55,041 bases of DNA from positions 1-55,041 of the forward strand of contig JAAZXM010000023.1 in NCBI GenBank assembly GCA_014240165.1. The letters are read 5' to 3'. Below the pieces are notes generated by a model, which was not told the DNA's origin, ran no database searches, and saw only the letters and a list, made by a program, of their open reading frames with translations. This DNA comes from Myxococcales bacterium. Its GTDB lineage: Bacteria > Myxococcota_A > UBA9160 > UBA4427. This document shows, one piece after another, positions 25,324 through 34,209 of this stretch; the stretch's first letter is position 1; the number at the start of each line of letters is the position of its first letter. The position numbers were made by a program, and so were the translations under genes.

Positions 25324-26184
25324 TTAATCCTGCGGGTCGAGCCAGGCATTGAATTTGGGCTCGCGCTTCTCAAAGAACGCTTTCGTCCCTTCGCGCACAT
25401 CCGGGTGATGATCGGAGACCGCCGTCTTAGCCGCGATTTCATCCAAGGACTGTTCCCAGCCGAGTTCTGCCGCATTGTAGAGAGATCGCTTGAGCAGCCG
25501 CATGGAAACCTGGGGCCCGCTGGCCAACTCGTTGGCGAAAGCCATCGTCGCCGCCTGGAGATCATCGGGGTCCACAACCTCGCTGACCAAGCCCAATTCC
25601 AAGGCTTCTTCGGCGCTCACGATCCTTTTGCGCATCACAAAATCAAGCGCCCGGGAAAGACCCAGAAGCTGGACCAGGAGATATTGCCCGCCTTCATCGG
25701 GCAAGAGGCCGAAGCGAAGCGTGGCGCTGCCCAGGCGCGCCGACGAAGCCGCCAGGCGGAAATCGCACGAAAGAGCAAGGGAAAGCCCCGTCTGGATCGC
25801 GACGCCGTTGATGGCCGCCACGGTCAACTTATCGAGGCTCCGCACCGCCGTATTCAACTTTTGAGAAATCATTCGCAGCCCGTCGTAGGTTCCGATGGGG
25901 CTGTCATGGCCCGGATGAATCGGGGGCACCAGGGACTCGCCCCCCACCACGTCCTTGCCGTGGTAGGCACGCAAATCGTCGCCCGCGCAGAATGCCCGGC
26001 CGCTACCGGTAAAGACCAGCACCCGGACGGCGTTGTCCATCTGTGCCTGGGTGACGGCTTCGATCATGTCCCGCTTGACGCGAACTGTCATGCCATTCAG
26101 GCGATCGGGTGTGTTGAACTGAAACCAGGCGATTCCGTTCTCCCGGAGTTCGAGATCAAAGCCACTGAAACTTCCCGTATCCAT
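25324..26184 (-). CDS. Enoyl-CoA hydratase/isomerase family protein
   Basis: About 286 residues from the ATG at 26184, with AAGGAG 9 nt upstream; the frame reaches 26334 but the extra part is not crotonase-like. Crotonase motifs are present: NTPDRLNGMTVRVKRDMIE, VLVFTGSGRAFCAGDDLRAY (oxyanion-hole region), LTVAAINGVAIQTGLSLALS (second oxyanion G) and LPDEGGQYLLVQLLG, where the E corresponds to a catalytic glutamate position. It hydrates or isomerises an unsaturated acyl-CoA during beta-oxidation-like catabolism. It is 70 bp downstream of the aldolase gene on the same strand. Confidence 0.92.
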   Translation of the reverse strand: MDTGSFSGFDLELRENGIAWFQFNTPDRLNGMTVRVKRDMIEAVTQAQMDNAVRVLVFTGSGRAFCAGDDLRAYHGKDVVGGESLVPPIHPGHDSPIGTYDGLRMISQKLNTAVRSLDKLTVAAINGVAIQTGLSLALSCDFRLAASSARLGSATLRFGLLPDEGGQYLLVQLLGLSRALDFVMRKRIVSAEEALELGLVSEVVDPDDLQAATMAFANELASGPQVSMRLLKRSLYNAAELGWEQSLDEIAAKTAVSDHHPDVREGTKAFFEKREPKFNAWLDPQD

Positions 26185-26254
26185 CGAGGTTCTCCTTTGC
26201 ACCGACCCGCGCAGACGTCGGGCCCAGCGTTTTAGGCCGAAGCGTTGACGCGCT

Positions 26255-26908
26255 TCAGGCCACCAGGTCGCCATGGGCCAGCAATTTTTCCACGGCCTCG
26301 TCGGGCAAAACCGGAGGCGGCTTGCCCACCGCATAGCCCCCGAGAATCACCTGAGCGGTCCGCTCGATGATTTCGGTCATATCCGCGGCCCGGCGCAAGC
26401 TCCGGCCGGCAACCAGGAGCCCGTGGTTCTGCATCAGAACCGCCCACCCCTCCCCCATTGCCTCTACGACAGCATCGGCGAGTTCCTGGGTTCCGGGCAT
26501 CACGAAGGGGATTCGTCCGATACCGACGAAATAAGCCGCCTCGCTGGAAATCGGCAGAAAAGGCAGCCCGCTATTCACCAGGATCGTCGCGTGCGGCGCG
26601 TGGCAGTGGATCACCGCCTGGGCTTCGGCCTTCGCTTCCAATACAGCCGTATGCATGAGGACTTCGCTCGAAGGTGAGCCCGTACCCGCATCCACCGCTT
26701 CGCCATCCATACCGATGCGGACCAGATTCTCGGGCTGCAACGCACCCTTGAAGAGTCCACCCGGCGTGATCCAAGCCTGGCCAGGGGCTTCGGGAACCCG
26801 CGCACTCACGTTGCCACCGGTCGCCGTGATGAGTTGCAGCGCGTGGAGGTCTTCAATCACCTGGCACATCTCGCGGCGCACGTCCCCGGGCGTTTCCCTA
26901 TTGGGCAA
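26255..26908 (-). CDS. Class II aldolase/adducin-family protein
   Basis: About 217 residues from a probable TTG at 26908 with GGAGAG just upstream; the frame stays open to 27034 without family features, so the true start could be upstream. Class II aldolase motifs are clear: TATGGNVSARVPE, then WITPGGLFKG, the metal-binding pair in AQAVIHCHAPHATI (H-x-H) and NHGLLVAGRSLRRAADMTE near the end (third zinc histidine). The family includes fuculose-phosphate aldolase and related decarboxylases acting on small hydroxy acids. It is divergent from the MFS transporter at 27192 and upstream of the enoyl-CoA hydratase. Confidence 0.85.
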   Translation of the reverse strand: MPNRETPGDVRREMCQVIEDLHALQLITATGGNVSARVPEAPGQAWITPGGLFKGALQPENLVRIGMDGEAVDAGTGSPSSEVLMHTAVLEAKAEAQAVIHCHAPHATILVNSGLPFLPISSEAAYFVGIGRIPFVMPGTQELADAVVEAMGEGWAVLMQNHGLLVAGRSLRRAADMTEIIERTAQVILGGYAVGKPPPVLPDEAVEKLLAHGDLVA

Positions 26909-27191
26909 GGCGACTCTCCTCCAGGCGAAACTCGCCCTGCTGCCGAACTGAATCGGCGGCGGGTGGCCATTGGGCCAAGCGAGCGCACCGTCGCGGGCCG
27001 AGTGTCGCAAAGCACCTCTATACCCGCACTCCATTCGCCCGGCCGCCGCGTGCCCTTCCCTGGCCCCGAGGGGGGCTGGAGACTCCTGTCCGGAAGGGCA
27101 GGCGGGTAGAAATCACCTTGCCCCCTTCCCTCGACCGGCGCCCCCGATTTCGCCAAGGTTCCCCTGAGATATTTTGCTGGGGGGGGGCGAT

Positions 27192-28541
27192 ATGACCGGT
27201 CAGGGTTCTCAAATGGGAACGATGATGTTGGCGCGGCTCGATCGCATTCCTGTCTGGCCCTACCCGCGATCGGTGCTCGCCATCGTGGGCGCCGGTTTCT
27301 TCTTTGCCTACTTCGATATTGTGACCATCGGTTTCGCCTTGCCGGTGATCTCGAAGGAATTCGGCGTCTCGGCGGAAGCCGCCTCGTGGGCCATCACCAG
27401 CGGATTGATCGGATATATCCTCGGCTCCTTTCTCGACAGCCGCATCGGCGATCGCTACGGCCGCCGCGTGAGCCTCTTCCTCTCGGTGGCCACCTTCTCC
27501 ATCGGCTCCCTGCTTTCCGCGACCAGTACGAGCCTCGACTCCCCGGTCTTCTGGCGCTTCATCTCGGGCATGGGGATCGGCGCCGAAATTGCCCTGGTCA
27601 CCACCTACATGGCCGAGGTCTCGCCGGCTCCCCTGCGCGGCCGCTATACGGGCTGGACCATCGTCGCCGCCTTCGCGGGTCTGGGCGTGGTCCCCGTCGT
27701 GGCGCTCCAAGTGGTGCCCACCTACGACTGGGGCTGGCGTGCCCTCTTCGTGATCGGCGCCCTGGGCGGGCTCCTGATCGGCTTCATGCGCCGGGGCCTA
27801 CCCGATTCGATCCACTGGTTGGTAGGCGAGGAGCGCTACGAAGAAGCCGAAGCAACGCTGGTGGCCGCCGAGCGCCACGCTGAGCAGACGCTCGGGCAAC
27901 CCCTGCCTTCGCCAATTGATCCGGGTGCCCAGGACGAAGCCGCCACTTCCTTGGGCCTGGGTGCGCTCCTCTCGCCCCCGCTTCTGGGCCGGGTGCTTCT
28001 GCTGGCCTTGATCTGGTTCATCTACTACGTCGGCAACTACGGCTGGCTGACGTTGGCTCCCGAACTCTTTGCCCAACACGGTTTCAGCCTGAAGCAGAGC
28101 ATCTCCTCGCTCACCATGACGGGTCTGGGTTTCGTGGCCGGCGCCCTGGCGGCGGTCTACTGGAGCGATCGAATCGATCGAAGGCGCACCGCCGCTGCCC
28201 TGGCGCTGGTCTGGGCAATTACCCTTGCCGGCATCGGCTTCTTCGCCTCCCCGCTCACGATTCCGGTGCTCGGCTTCGTGGCCTCTTTCACCATCGGCTT
28301 TTTCATCCCGATCCTCTACACCATCACGGGCGAGAATTTTCCCACCCGGGTGCGGGCGACGGGCGTCTCCTTGAGTGACGGGATCGGCCACCTGGGCGGC
28401 GCCTTCTGCGGCCAGATCATCCTGGGTGCCGAGGCCCTTTCCGGTTTCAGCGGCGCGTTCCTCACCATGGCGGCCACGGGGCTCGGGACGGCTGTCCTGG
28501 TGGGCTTCGTCCGCGACCATACGGGCAGCACCCTGGATTGA
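27192..28541 (+). CDS. MFS transporter (sugar/aromatic acid type)
   Basis: About 449 residues from the ATG at 27192, directly after a run of nine G residues that provides a purine-rich ribosome site. Twelve-helix MFS: the loop 2-3 motif is GSFLDSRIGDRYGRRVSLF and a sugar-porter/AAHS-like PAPLRGRYTGW follows helix 4-5. The family's 'ENFPTRVRATGVSLSDGIGH' motif lies near the C-terminus, typical of the metabolite:H+ symporter and sugar porter groups. It likely imports an organic acid for the neighbouring catabolic genes; substrate is unknown. Confidence 0.9.
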   Translation: MTGQGSQMGTMMLARLDRIPVWPYPRSVLAIVGAGFFFAYFDIVTIGFALPVISKEFGVSAEAASWAITSGLIGYILGSFLDSRIGDRYGRRVSLFLSVATFSIGSLLSATSTSLDSPVFWRFISGMGIGAEIALVTTYMAEVSPAPLRGRYTGWTIVAAFAGLGVVPVVALQVVPTYDWGWRALFVIGALGGLLIGFMRRGLPDSIHWLVGEERYEEAEATLVAAERHAEQTLGQPLPSPIDPGAQDEAATSLGLGALLSPPLLGRVLLLALIWFIYYVGNYGWLTLAPELFAQHGFSLKQSISSLTMTGLGFVAGALAAVYWSDRIDRRRTAAALALVWAITLAGIGFFASPLTIPVLGFVASFTIGFFIPILYTITGENFPTRVRATGVSLSDGIGHLGGAFCGQIILGAEALSGFSGAFLTMAATGLGTAVLVGFVRDHTGSTLD

Positions 28542-28696
28542 CAGACTTCCGGGAAGAGCCTCCCAATCGAAAATCACGTTCTCCAGCTCAACCGGATCCC
28601 CCAACAGGTTCTCGTCGCGTGGTGTATCCCGAATTCTTGCTCGACCGGGGGCGCCGTCAGGATCCGGCGGCAGCCGGCTAGCGGCCGCCTGGGCTC

Positions 28697-29662
28697 TCAG
28701 AGCGTGCCGTCGAAGATCGAGGCGCCAGCCTCGACTGGGCGCGCCTCGGGATAGGCGCCGGCAAAAGCAGCCGCCTGGGCGGGGTCGTCCAGGCACTCGA
28801 GGTCGAGACGAAGGGCCTCACCCCGGGCGGAAAGATCTTCGGCGAAGACCCGGACGACTTCGTCGAGGGAAAGCGCGTCGGCCTGGCGCACGCGCCGGTC
28901 CTCCTCGTCCGCGTAGACGTGGGCCTTCCACAATACACTCACCCGGAACGTCTCAAGGGGCGCGCGAAAGCGCTCTTCACCGCGGTCGATCACCACCCAA
29001 TCGCCGCTTCCGTCGGATGCCGGGGCCAACTCGGCGTGCCCTGTCACCCGCCGCGCTTCGCCCGCGAAGGGACCCACCGGCTCGACCTGGTGGAACATGC
29101 CATGGTTGTCGCCCACCAATGCGGTATTGGCCATGCCCTCGGCGTGACTGCGGGGCGGCTGATCGGGACCGTCGGGCCAGTAACGAAAACCTCCGCCCTC
29201 CACATCGTTCATCCACCAGATCGAGGTCGCCTGCCGGATCGCCCAGCGCTCGAAGAGCCCCGACCAGAACAGGGTGCGCAGCAGCCACATGGGAGTATTG
29301 GTCCGGTCGCGCCCTTCGAAGACGGGGTTGTCGGTATGCACCGGCCCGCACTTCTCTACCCCCACCATCAGGTTGACGTAAAGCGTGTGGGGAACGATGA
29401 CCTCGGCGCCGTAGAAGGCCTTGGCGGCCTCGGTCACCCGGGCATGAGAGAGGAAGAGATCCGAACCCGGCACATGGAGATCGGCGTGAACCCAATCGTT
29501 CTGGAACCAGAGGGCCCGGGTGGGCACTGCGTCATCCGCATCGGGCCAGAACCAACCCCCCAGCGGTGTGTAGGGCGCCGCGCGCTCGAGCGTCTCCACC
29601 ACCCGGCTCACATCCGGGATCACGTCTTCGAGGAGCGTCGGTTGGCCTGAATGAATCTGCAC
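28697..29662 (-). CDS. Putative HxD-motif 2OG/Fe(II) oxygenase-like protein
   Basis: About 321 residues from a GTG at 29662; the open frame continues to 30505 antisense to the CoA-transferase gene and is not coding there. Candidate iron ligands are H and D in GPVHTDNPVFEG and a distal H in NHGMFHQVEPVG, followed by basic residues (GEARRVTG) that could hold 2-oxoglutarate. That HxD...H layout is what 2OG/Fe(II) dioxygenases use, but the rest does not match a family I know. It is divergent from the CoA-transferase at 29858. Function remains a guess. Confidence 0.6.
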   Translation of the reverse strand: MQIHSGQPTLLEDVIPDVSRVVETLERAAPYTPLGGWFWPDADDAVPTRALWFQNDWVHADLHVPGSDLFLSHARVTEAAKAFYGAEVIVPHTLYVNLMVGVEKCGPVHTDNPVFEGRDRTNTPMWLLRTLFWSGLFERWAIRQATSIWWMNDVEGGGFRYWPDGPDQPPRSHAEGMANTALVGDNHGMFHQVEPVGPFAGEARRVTGHAELAPASDGSGDWVVIDRGEERFRAPLETFRVSVLWKAHVYADEEDRRVRQADALSLDEVVRVFAEDLSARGEALRLDLECLDDPAQAAAFAGAYPEARPVEAGASIFDGTL

Positions 29663-29857
29663 GGCGATTAGTATATCCAATCGCTCAGGCGGCCGGCTGC
29701 GCTGGCGAAGCCCTGGGCTGAGCTCTTCGAGGCCCCGGCCCGCTTGCCCAGAGCAGGCGGGCAGGCGAAGATGGAACCCCCGCCGCGCGCTCCGAACGAT
29801 CAGGCTCGAGCCATCCAATTCCCAACCGCGATGCGGCGCGCTCTGGAGGTCGAAAAT

Positions 29858-31051
29858 ATGAGAGGTCCCCTTGAAGGTGTTCGTATCATCGATGCATCGG
29901 CGGTGGTTTCCGGCCCCTTGGCCATTCGCATGCTCGCCGACCAGGGCGCAGACGTGATCAAAATCGAGATACCGGGCCAGGGCGACGTTCTGCGCTTCGT
30001 GGGCAGCGCCCGGGGCGGGATGACGGCGAACTTTCACATGGCGAACCGAGGCAAGCGGTCCATCGCCCTGGACCTGAGCCAGGAGGAGGGCGTCGATCTG
30101 CTGAAGAAGATGGCGGCCAAGGCCGATGTTTTCATCCAGAACTGGCGGCCCGGAGTCGCGGAGCGCTTGGGCGTTGGGCCGGAGGCTCTCCTCGCATTGA
30201 ATCCGCGACTCGTCTACGTCTCCATCAGCGGCTTCGGCCCCGAGGGTCCCTACGCGCAGAAGCGGGTCTACGACAATGTCATCCAGGCGTACTCGGGGGT
30301 CACGGATGTCCAGAGCCACCCGGAGATCGGAGAACCCGAACCCGTCCGCCAACTGCTTTGCGACAAGCTCACCTCGATCACCGTCGCCCAGGCCATTGCC
30401 TCTGCGCTCTTCGCCCGAGAACGCGACGGCGAGGGGCAACACGTGGAAGTCTCCATGCTCGAAACAGCAATCGGCTTTCTTTGGAACGACAACGGAGACG
30501 AGCACGCACTGCTCGAAGACGACATCCTGCGCGTCACACCGCCAGGCAAGCTTTACTCCCTGATCAAGCTCGCCGACGGTTTCGCCACCGCCACGCCGCT
30601 GACAGACTCAGAGTTCCGCGGCCTCTGCGCGGCCTTCGGGCTGGACGAAGTAGCCCGGGACCCGCGCTTTGCCACCCTGCCGAGCCGAATGCAAAACCTC
30701 CAGGCCCTGGGCGAACTCTTCAAGAACGAGATCCCCGAGGCCGCAGCCCGGCTCTCTTGCGCAGAAGCCTCAGCGGCGCTCGATGCCGAGGATGTGCCCG
30801 CGGGCATCGCGGTGGGGGTTGCCGACCTGCACCGAGACCCCCAGGTCGAAGCCGCGGGCATTTTCGTCGAGAGCGAGCATCCCCGGCTGGGACGGCTCCG
30901 AGAGTGCCGGCCCACGGCACGCTTTTCAAAAACACCGGGCATGGCCGGTGGACCCGCCCCGGATCTGGGCGAGCACAGCGACGAAATCCTGGCCGAACTC
31001 GGCCTTGAAAGTGAAATCCCGCGCCTGCGTGAAGCGGGCATCGTCGGGTAG
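29858..31051 (+). CDS. Family III (CaiB/BaiF-type) CoA-transferase
   Basis: About 397 residues from the ATG at 29858 with GGAGGT seven nt upstream; the long open frame before it is not family-like. The start is typical, MRGPLEGVRIIDASAVVSGP, followed by LADQGADVIKIEIPGQGDV and NRGKRSIALDLSQEEGVDLL. The catalytic aspartate is in KRVYDNVIQAYSGVTDVQS. It moves CoA between carboxylic acids, activating a growth substrate. A neighbouring enoyl-CoA hydratase and LLM oxidoreductase support a CoA-dependent degradation route. Confidence 0.93.
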   Translation: MRGPLEGVRIIDASAVVSGPLAIRMLADQGADVIKIEIPGQGDVLRFVGSARGGMTANFHMANRGKRSIALDLSQEEGVDLLKKMAAKADVFIQNWRPGVAERLGVGPEALLALNPRLVYVSISGFGPEGPYAQKRVYDNVIQAYSGVTDVQSHPEIGEPEPVRQLLCDKLTSITVAQAIASALFARERDGEGQHVEVSMLETAIGFLWNDNGDEHALLEDDILRVTPPGKLYSLIKLADGFATATPLTDSEFRGLCAAFGLDEVARDPRFATLPSRMQNLQALGELFKNEIPEAAARLSCAEASAALDAEDVPAGIAVGVADLHRDPQVEAAGIFVESEHPRLGRLRECRPTARFSKTPGMAGGPAPDLGEHSDEILAELGLESEIPRLREAGIVG

Positions 31052-31093
31052 GTTCCGCTCCGCACGACGAGAGTGGCTACGCGTACCCATTCG

Positions 31094-31110
31094 CGCCCAC
31101 GATTCGGGCG
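31094..31110. terminator. Weak hairpin between convergent genes
   Basis: CGCCC at 31094-31098 pairs with GGGCG at 31106-31110 across a 7-base loop. It lies between the convergent CoA-transferase and LLM oxidoreductase genes, where a shared terminator is expected. The stem is only 5 bp and no T-tract follows, so it is tentative. Confidence 0.2.
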
Positions 31111-31119
31111 GGTTCCCCT

Positions 31120-32163
31120 CTAAGGTTCAGCGCTCGCGAGGTCGGCGAGCAATTCAAGGCCCTGCTGATTCGAAGCCCACACGGTGAGGCCCGTTGCCCC
31201 GGAGTTCTGCCACTCGCCAAAGCGCTCGCGTATGCGCTGGGGCGGGCCCATCAGCGCGCCCTCATCGATGTATTCATCCGGCACCGCCTCGGCGGCTTCG
31301 GCCTTGCGGCCGCTCAAATAGAGTTCCTGAATCCGCTCGGCGGCTTCGCCATAACCCCGGCGTACCATCATGTCCTTGTGGAAGTTTTTGTCCTTGTGCC
31401 CCATCCCGCCGACATAGAGCGCCAGGTTGGGCTTGGGCATCTGCAGCGCGGCACGGATATCGTCGGTCACCACCACGGTCACCATGGGGCGGATTTCGAA
31501 ATCCTTCCAAGACTTGCCGCCCCCGGCCCGGGCAAAGCCCTCCTCGATGGCGGCGCGATAAGTCTCCAGCGTGCCGGGTACGAAGTTGAGCGGGATCCAG
31601 CCATCGGCGATCTCCGCAGTGAGCCGCACGTTGGTCTCGGTGCCCGTGCCGAGCCAGATGGGGATATCGGGATTCATGTGCAGGATCGATGTCAGCGGCT
31701 TGCCGATCCCCATGGCGCCTTCTCCGGTGAAGGGCAGGGAAATCTCGCGGCCTTCGTGGGACACCGGCGCCTCCCGGCGGAAGATCTTTCGCATGATGGT
31801 CACGTAATCACGAATGCGCCAATAGGGCTTGCCCCAGGGCTGGCCGTACCAGCCTTCGACGATTTGCGGGCCCGAAACCCCGATGCCGCAAATGGCGCGG
31901 CCCGGCGCCAGGGCGTCGAGGGTGCCCATCTGCATGGCCGCCATGGCGGGGGTGCGCCCGGCGAGTTGGATGACCGCCGTGCCCAGGCGAATCCGCTCGG
32001 TGTGGGCTGCCAGCCACGCGAGGGGTGTAATGGCATCCGAGCCATAGGCCTCCGCGGTAAAGACAGCATCGTACCCAAGGCGCTCGGCCTCTTTCACCGT
32101 CTCGAGAGGAATCTGCAATTGCGGGCCTGAGTAACCCACCATCAAACCCAGCTTGAGTGTCAT
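31120..32163 (-). CDS. LLM-class F420-dependent oxidoreductase-like protein
   Basis: About 347 residues from the ATG at 32163, with an AGGAGAAAATCG site upstream (the frame continues further without support). Luciferase-like monooxygenase fold of the F420 subgroup: MTLKLGLMVGYSGPQLQIPL, then ERLGYDAVFTAEAYGSDAIT, IRLGTAVIQLAGRTPAMAAM and APGRAICGIGVSGPQIVEGW, with GTGTETNVRLTAEIADGWIP. Members reduce or oxidise substrates with F420 or FMN. It is convergent with the CoA-transferase gene and divergent from the TonB receptor gene. Confidence 0.9.
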   Translation of the reverse strand: MTLKLGLMVGYSGPQLQIPLETVKEAERLGYDAVFTAEAYGSDAITPLAWLAAHTERIRLGTAVIQLAGRTPAMAAMQMGTLDALAPGRAICGIGVSGPQIVEGWYGQPWGKPYWRIRDYVTIMRKIFRREAPVSHEGREISLPFTGEGAMGIGKPLTSILHMNPDIPIWLGTGTETNVRLTAEIADGWIPLNFVPGTLETYRAAIEEGFARAGGGKSWKDFEIRPMVTVVVTDDIRAALQMPKPNLALYVGGMGHKDKNFHKDMMVRRGYGEAAERIQELYLSGRKAEAAEAVPDEYIDEGALMGPPQRIRERFGEWQNSGATGLTVWASNQQGLELLADLASAEP

Positions 32164-32523
32164 GTCGATTTTCTCCTGCGCAAACCCATCGGTGGCGTGC
32201 ATCGCATTGGTCGTCGGATTGTATCGATCGACCCTCGCGCGACCAGGGCCCCTACGCGGTATGAGTCTCGATTGAGCCTCTGCCGAAATGCGAAGACCGC
32301 CTGTTTAACCCGATTGAGGCCAGACCAGGCCAGCATTTTGCATCAGCTAGAATTCGACGGCCAGCCCGATCGCATCGATCGGCCTTGAACAAAGACCCGA
32401 GAGGGTTGATATCGTCAACTGGATGGCCGATCGCGAAATGAAAAGCTCGGTTTTGGATCAGGATAGAAGCCGAGCTTCGACGAAAAAGGGCGAGGCTTGA
32501 AATTCGGTCTCCGAGGAGCAGTG
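32164..32523. other. Divergent intergenic region with inverted repeats
   Basis: About 360 bp between the LLM gene and the TonB receptor gene. It contains GTTGA/TCAAC at 32405-32419 with a 5-bp spacer, and the 8-bp inverted repeat at 32443-32477 described separately. No gene or known riboswitch was recognised, including the cobalamin element sometimes found before TonB receptors. Confidence 0.4.
32443..32477 (+). promoter_or_regulatory. Inverted repeat in the TonB-receptor leader
   Basis: AAGCTCGG at 32443-32450 and CCGAGCTT at 32470-32477 form a perfect 8-bp stem with a 19-base loop, starting about 80 bp upstream of the receptor's ATG. It could fold in the mRNA leader or be a protein-binding site; no family of riboswitch was recognised. 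Confidence 0.35.
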
Positions 32524-34209
32524 ATGGCGCGAAATACGTGGAGCTTCGGGGTCCTCTTGAACGCGCGAATCGAATACGGTGAAAAAACCAAGAAGCGGCT
32601 CGCGTTTCTTATTTTCACATTGCTTCTTGTCTTCGCCTCACCCCCTGCCCTGCTGGCTCAATCGGAAGCCGGGAGTGAGAGTGCACCGGAAACGATTGAA
32701 CCCCTGGCCGATCCGAACCTGGTGGAATCCGAGGAGCCCGGAGAAAGGTCCGCGAAGCCCGAATACGACGGTATCGAGGAGATCCTGGTCACCGCCGAGA
32801 AGCGCGCTTCGAATATCCAGGAAACCCCCACAGCGATTACCGCGCTGAGCGGGGCGCAACTCTTCGACCGGGGTATCTATGACGTCGAAGCCCTGGCCAC
32901 CCAGATCCCAAATTTTCAATACGGCGAGACCTTTGGCGTGGCCCGCCTCACCATCCGCGGCATCGGCAACGAGGGCTTCACCGATCCCTCCACCGCTTTT
33001 CATATAGACGGCGTCTACCAGAACAACCAGACTGCCGCGAGCGCACTCACCTTCTATGACATCGCACAGGTCGAAGTCCTGCGCGGACCCCAGGGCACGC
33101 TCTGGGGCCGCAACTCCACCGCCGGCGCCATCAACGTTTCGACGCGATCCCCGGTTCATGAACTCGAAATCTTCGGCGACCTGCTGCGGGGCTCCTACGA
33201 ACAGTGGTTCGGCCGGGGCGTGGTGAACGTCCCGATCCTTGAGGATCGGATTGCTGCAAGGACCGCGGTATTTTTCAACAAGCGCGAAGGCTACCAGGAG
33301 AACCTCGCCTACCCGGGCACCACCAGCCAGAACGCTGACGACACGGACACCTGGGGCATCCGACCCCAACTGCTCTTTGAAGTCACGGATGAAATCAGCC
33401 TGACCATGCGAGGCGGCTACAGCCACCAGGGAGGGGTCGGCTGGGCGAGCAAGATCCAGGGCGACTACCCGTCAGCCTATCTATTCAACACCAACCCGGC
33501 CCCGATCCCCTCTGGTGGGCCCGGGAGCCTCATCCCCGAACCCCTGGACCTCTATATGTTCGTCGACCCCTACCACTCCGAGATCGATGGGTCCCCCATG
33601 CAGCCCAACCCAACTGATCCGCGCCAGATCCGGAGAAACGCCCGTCAATTCCAGGACATCGACACCTGGCATCTGAACGGAACACTGGTCTGGGACTTCT
33701 TCGTCCCGGGAATCGGGGACCTCAGCTTCAGCGTCGTGGGTTCCTACCGCGACGAGATCCGCTCTCAGAACTTTGACTTCGACTTGTCGGACCAGGACAT
33801 GCTCCTGGGCAATATCACCGCATCCACACGCGACCGGGTCATCGACGCTCACTTGCGCAGTGATGGAGATAGCTCGACGCAATGGCTTCTGGGGTTCTTC
33901 ATGCTCGATGCGGACGGGGATTTGAGCGTCAACGTGCCTGGACCCGGAGGCAGCACGAACCTGTACGTGGGCGAAGGCGGAGGAGTCTGCACGACTGTCC
34001 AAGGCAGCCCTGCCCCCTCGCCGGGTTGTCCGCCCTGGACACTCGAGGTTGATGTTTTTGGGATTACGTTTCCAATTACGCCTGTCCTCCTTGGACAGAG
34101 TATTGCCCTGTCGGGGGCAAGGCTCAGCGGCTCGAACGAAACTCTCTCGCTCGCTGGTTACGGCCATGCGAAGCAAGCGTTCTTCGAAGACAAATGTCAA
34201 TCGGGCTAG
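32524..34209 (+). CDS. TonB-dependent receptor, 5' part of a frameshifted gene
   Basis: About 561 residues from the ATG at 32524, with GAGGAG upstream. A signal peptide (RLAFLIFTLLLVFASPPALL) and an acidic linker precede a TonB-box-like stretch (IEEILVTAEKRASNIQETP) and the plug domain, with TIRGIGNEGF and IAQVEVLRGPQGTLWGRNST (the plug/barrel signature). Beta-barrel strands follow. The frame ends prematurely just after YGHAKQAFFEDK, where a single base seems to be missing; the rest of the barrel continues in the next frame from about 34196. The family imports siderophores or other large hydrophobic nutrients through the outer membrane. Confidence 0.85.
   Translation: MARNTWSFGVLLNARIEYGEKTKKRLAFLIFTLLLVFASPPALLAQSEAGSESAPETIEPLADPNLVESEEPGERSAKPEYDGIEEILVTAEKRASNIQETPTAITALSGAQLFDRGIYDVEALATQIPNFQYGETFGVARLTIRGIGNEGFTDPSTAFHIDGVYQNNQTAASALTFYDIAQVEVLRGPQGTLWGRNSTAGAINVSTRSPVHELEIFGDLLRGSYEQWFGRGVVNVPILEDRIAARTAVFFNKREGYQENLAYPGTTSQNADDTDTWGIRPQLLFEVTDEISLTMRGGYSHQGGVGWASKIQGDYPSAYLFNTNPAPIPSGGPGSLIPEPLDLYMFVDPYHSEIDGSPMQPNPTDPRQIRRNARQFQDIDTWHLNGTLVWDFFVPGIGDLSFSVVGSYRDEIRSQNFDFDLSDQDMLLGNITASTRDRVIDAHLRSDGDSSTQWLLGFFMLDADGDLSVNVPGPGGSTNLYVGEGGGVCTTVQGSPAPSPGCPPWTLEVDVFGITFPITPVLLGQSIALSGARLSGSNETLSLAGYGHAKQAFFEDKCQSG

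Noticed and set aside
29663-30505. N-terminal 280 residues of the reverse open frame ending at 28697
   Set aside because: Antisense to the CoA-transferase gene; family features begin only after the GTG at 29662.
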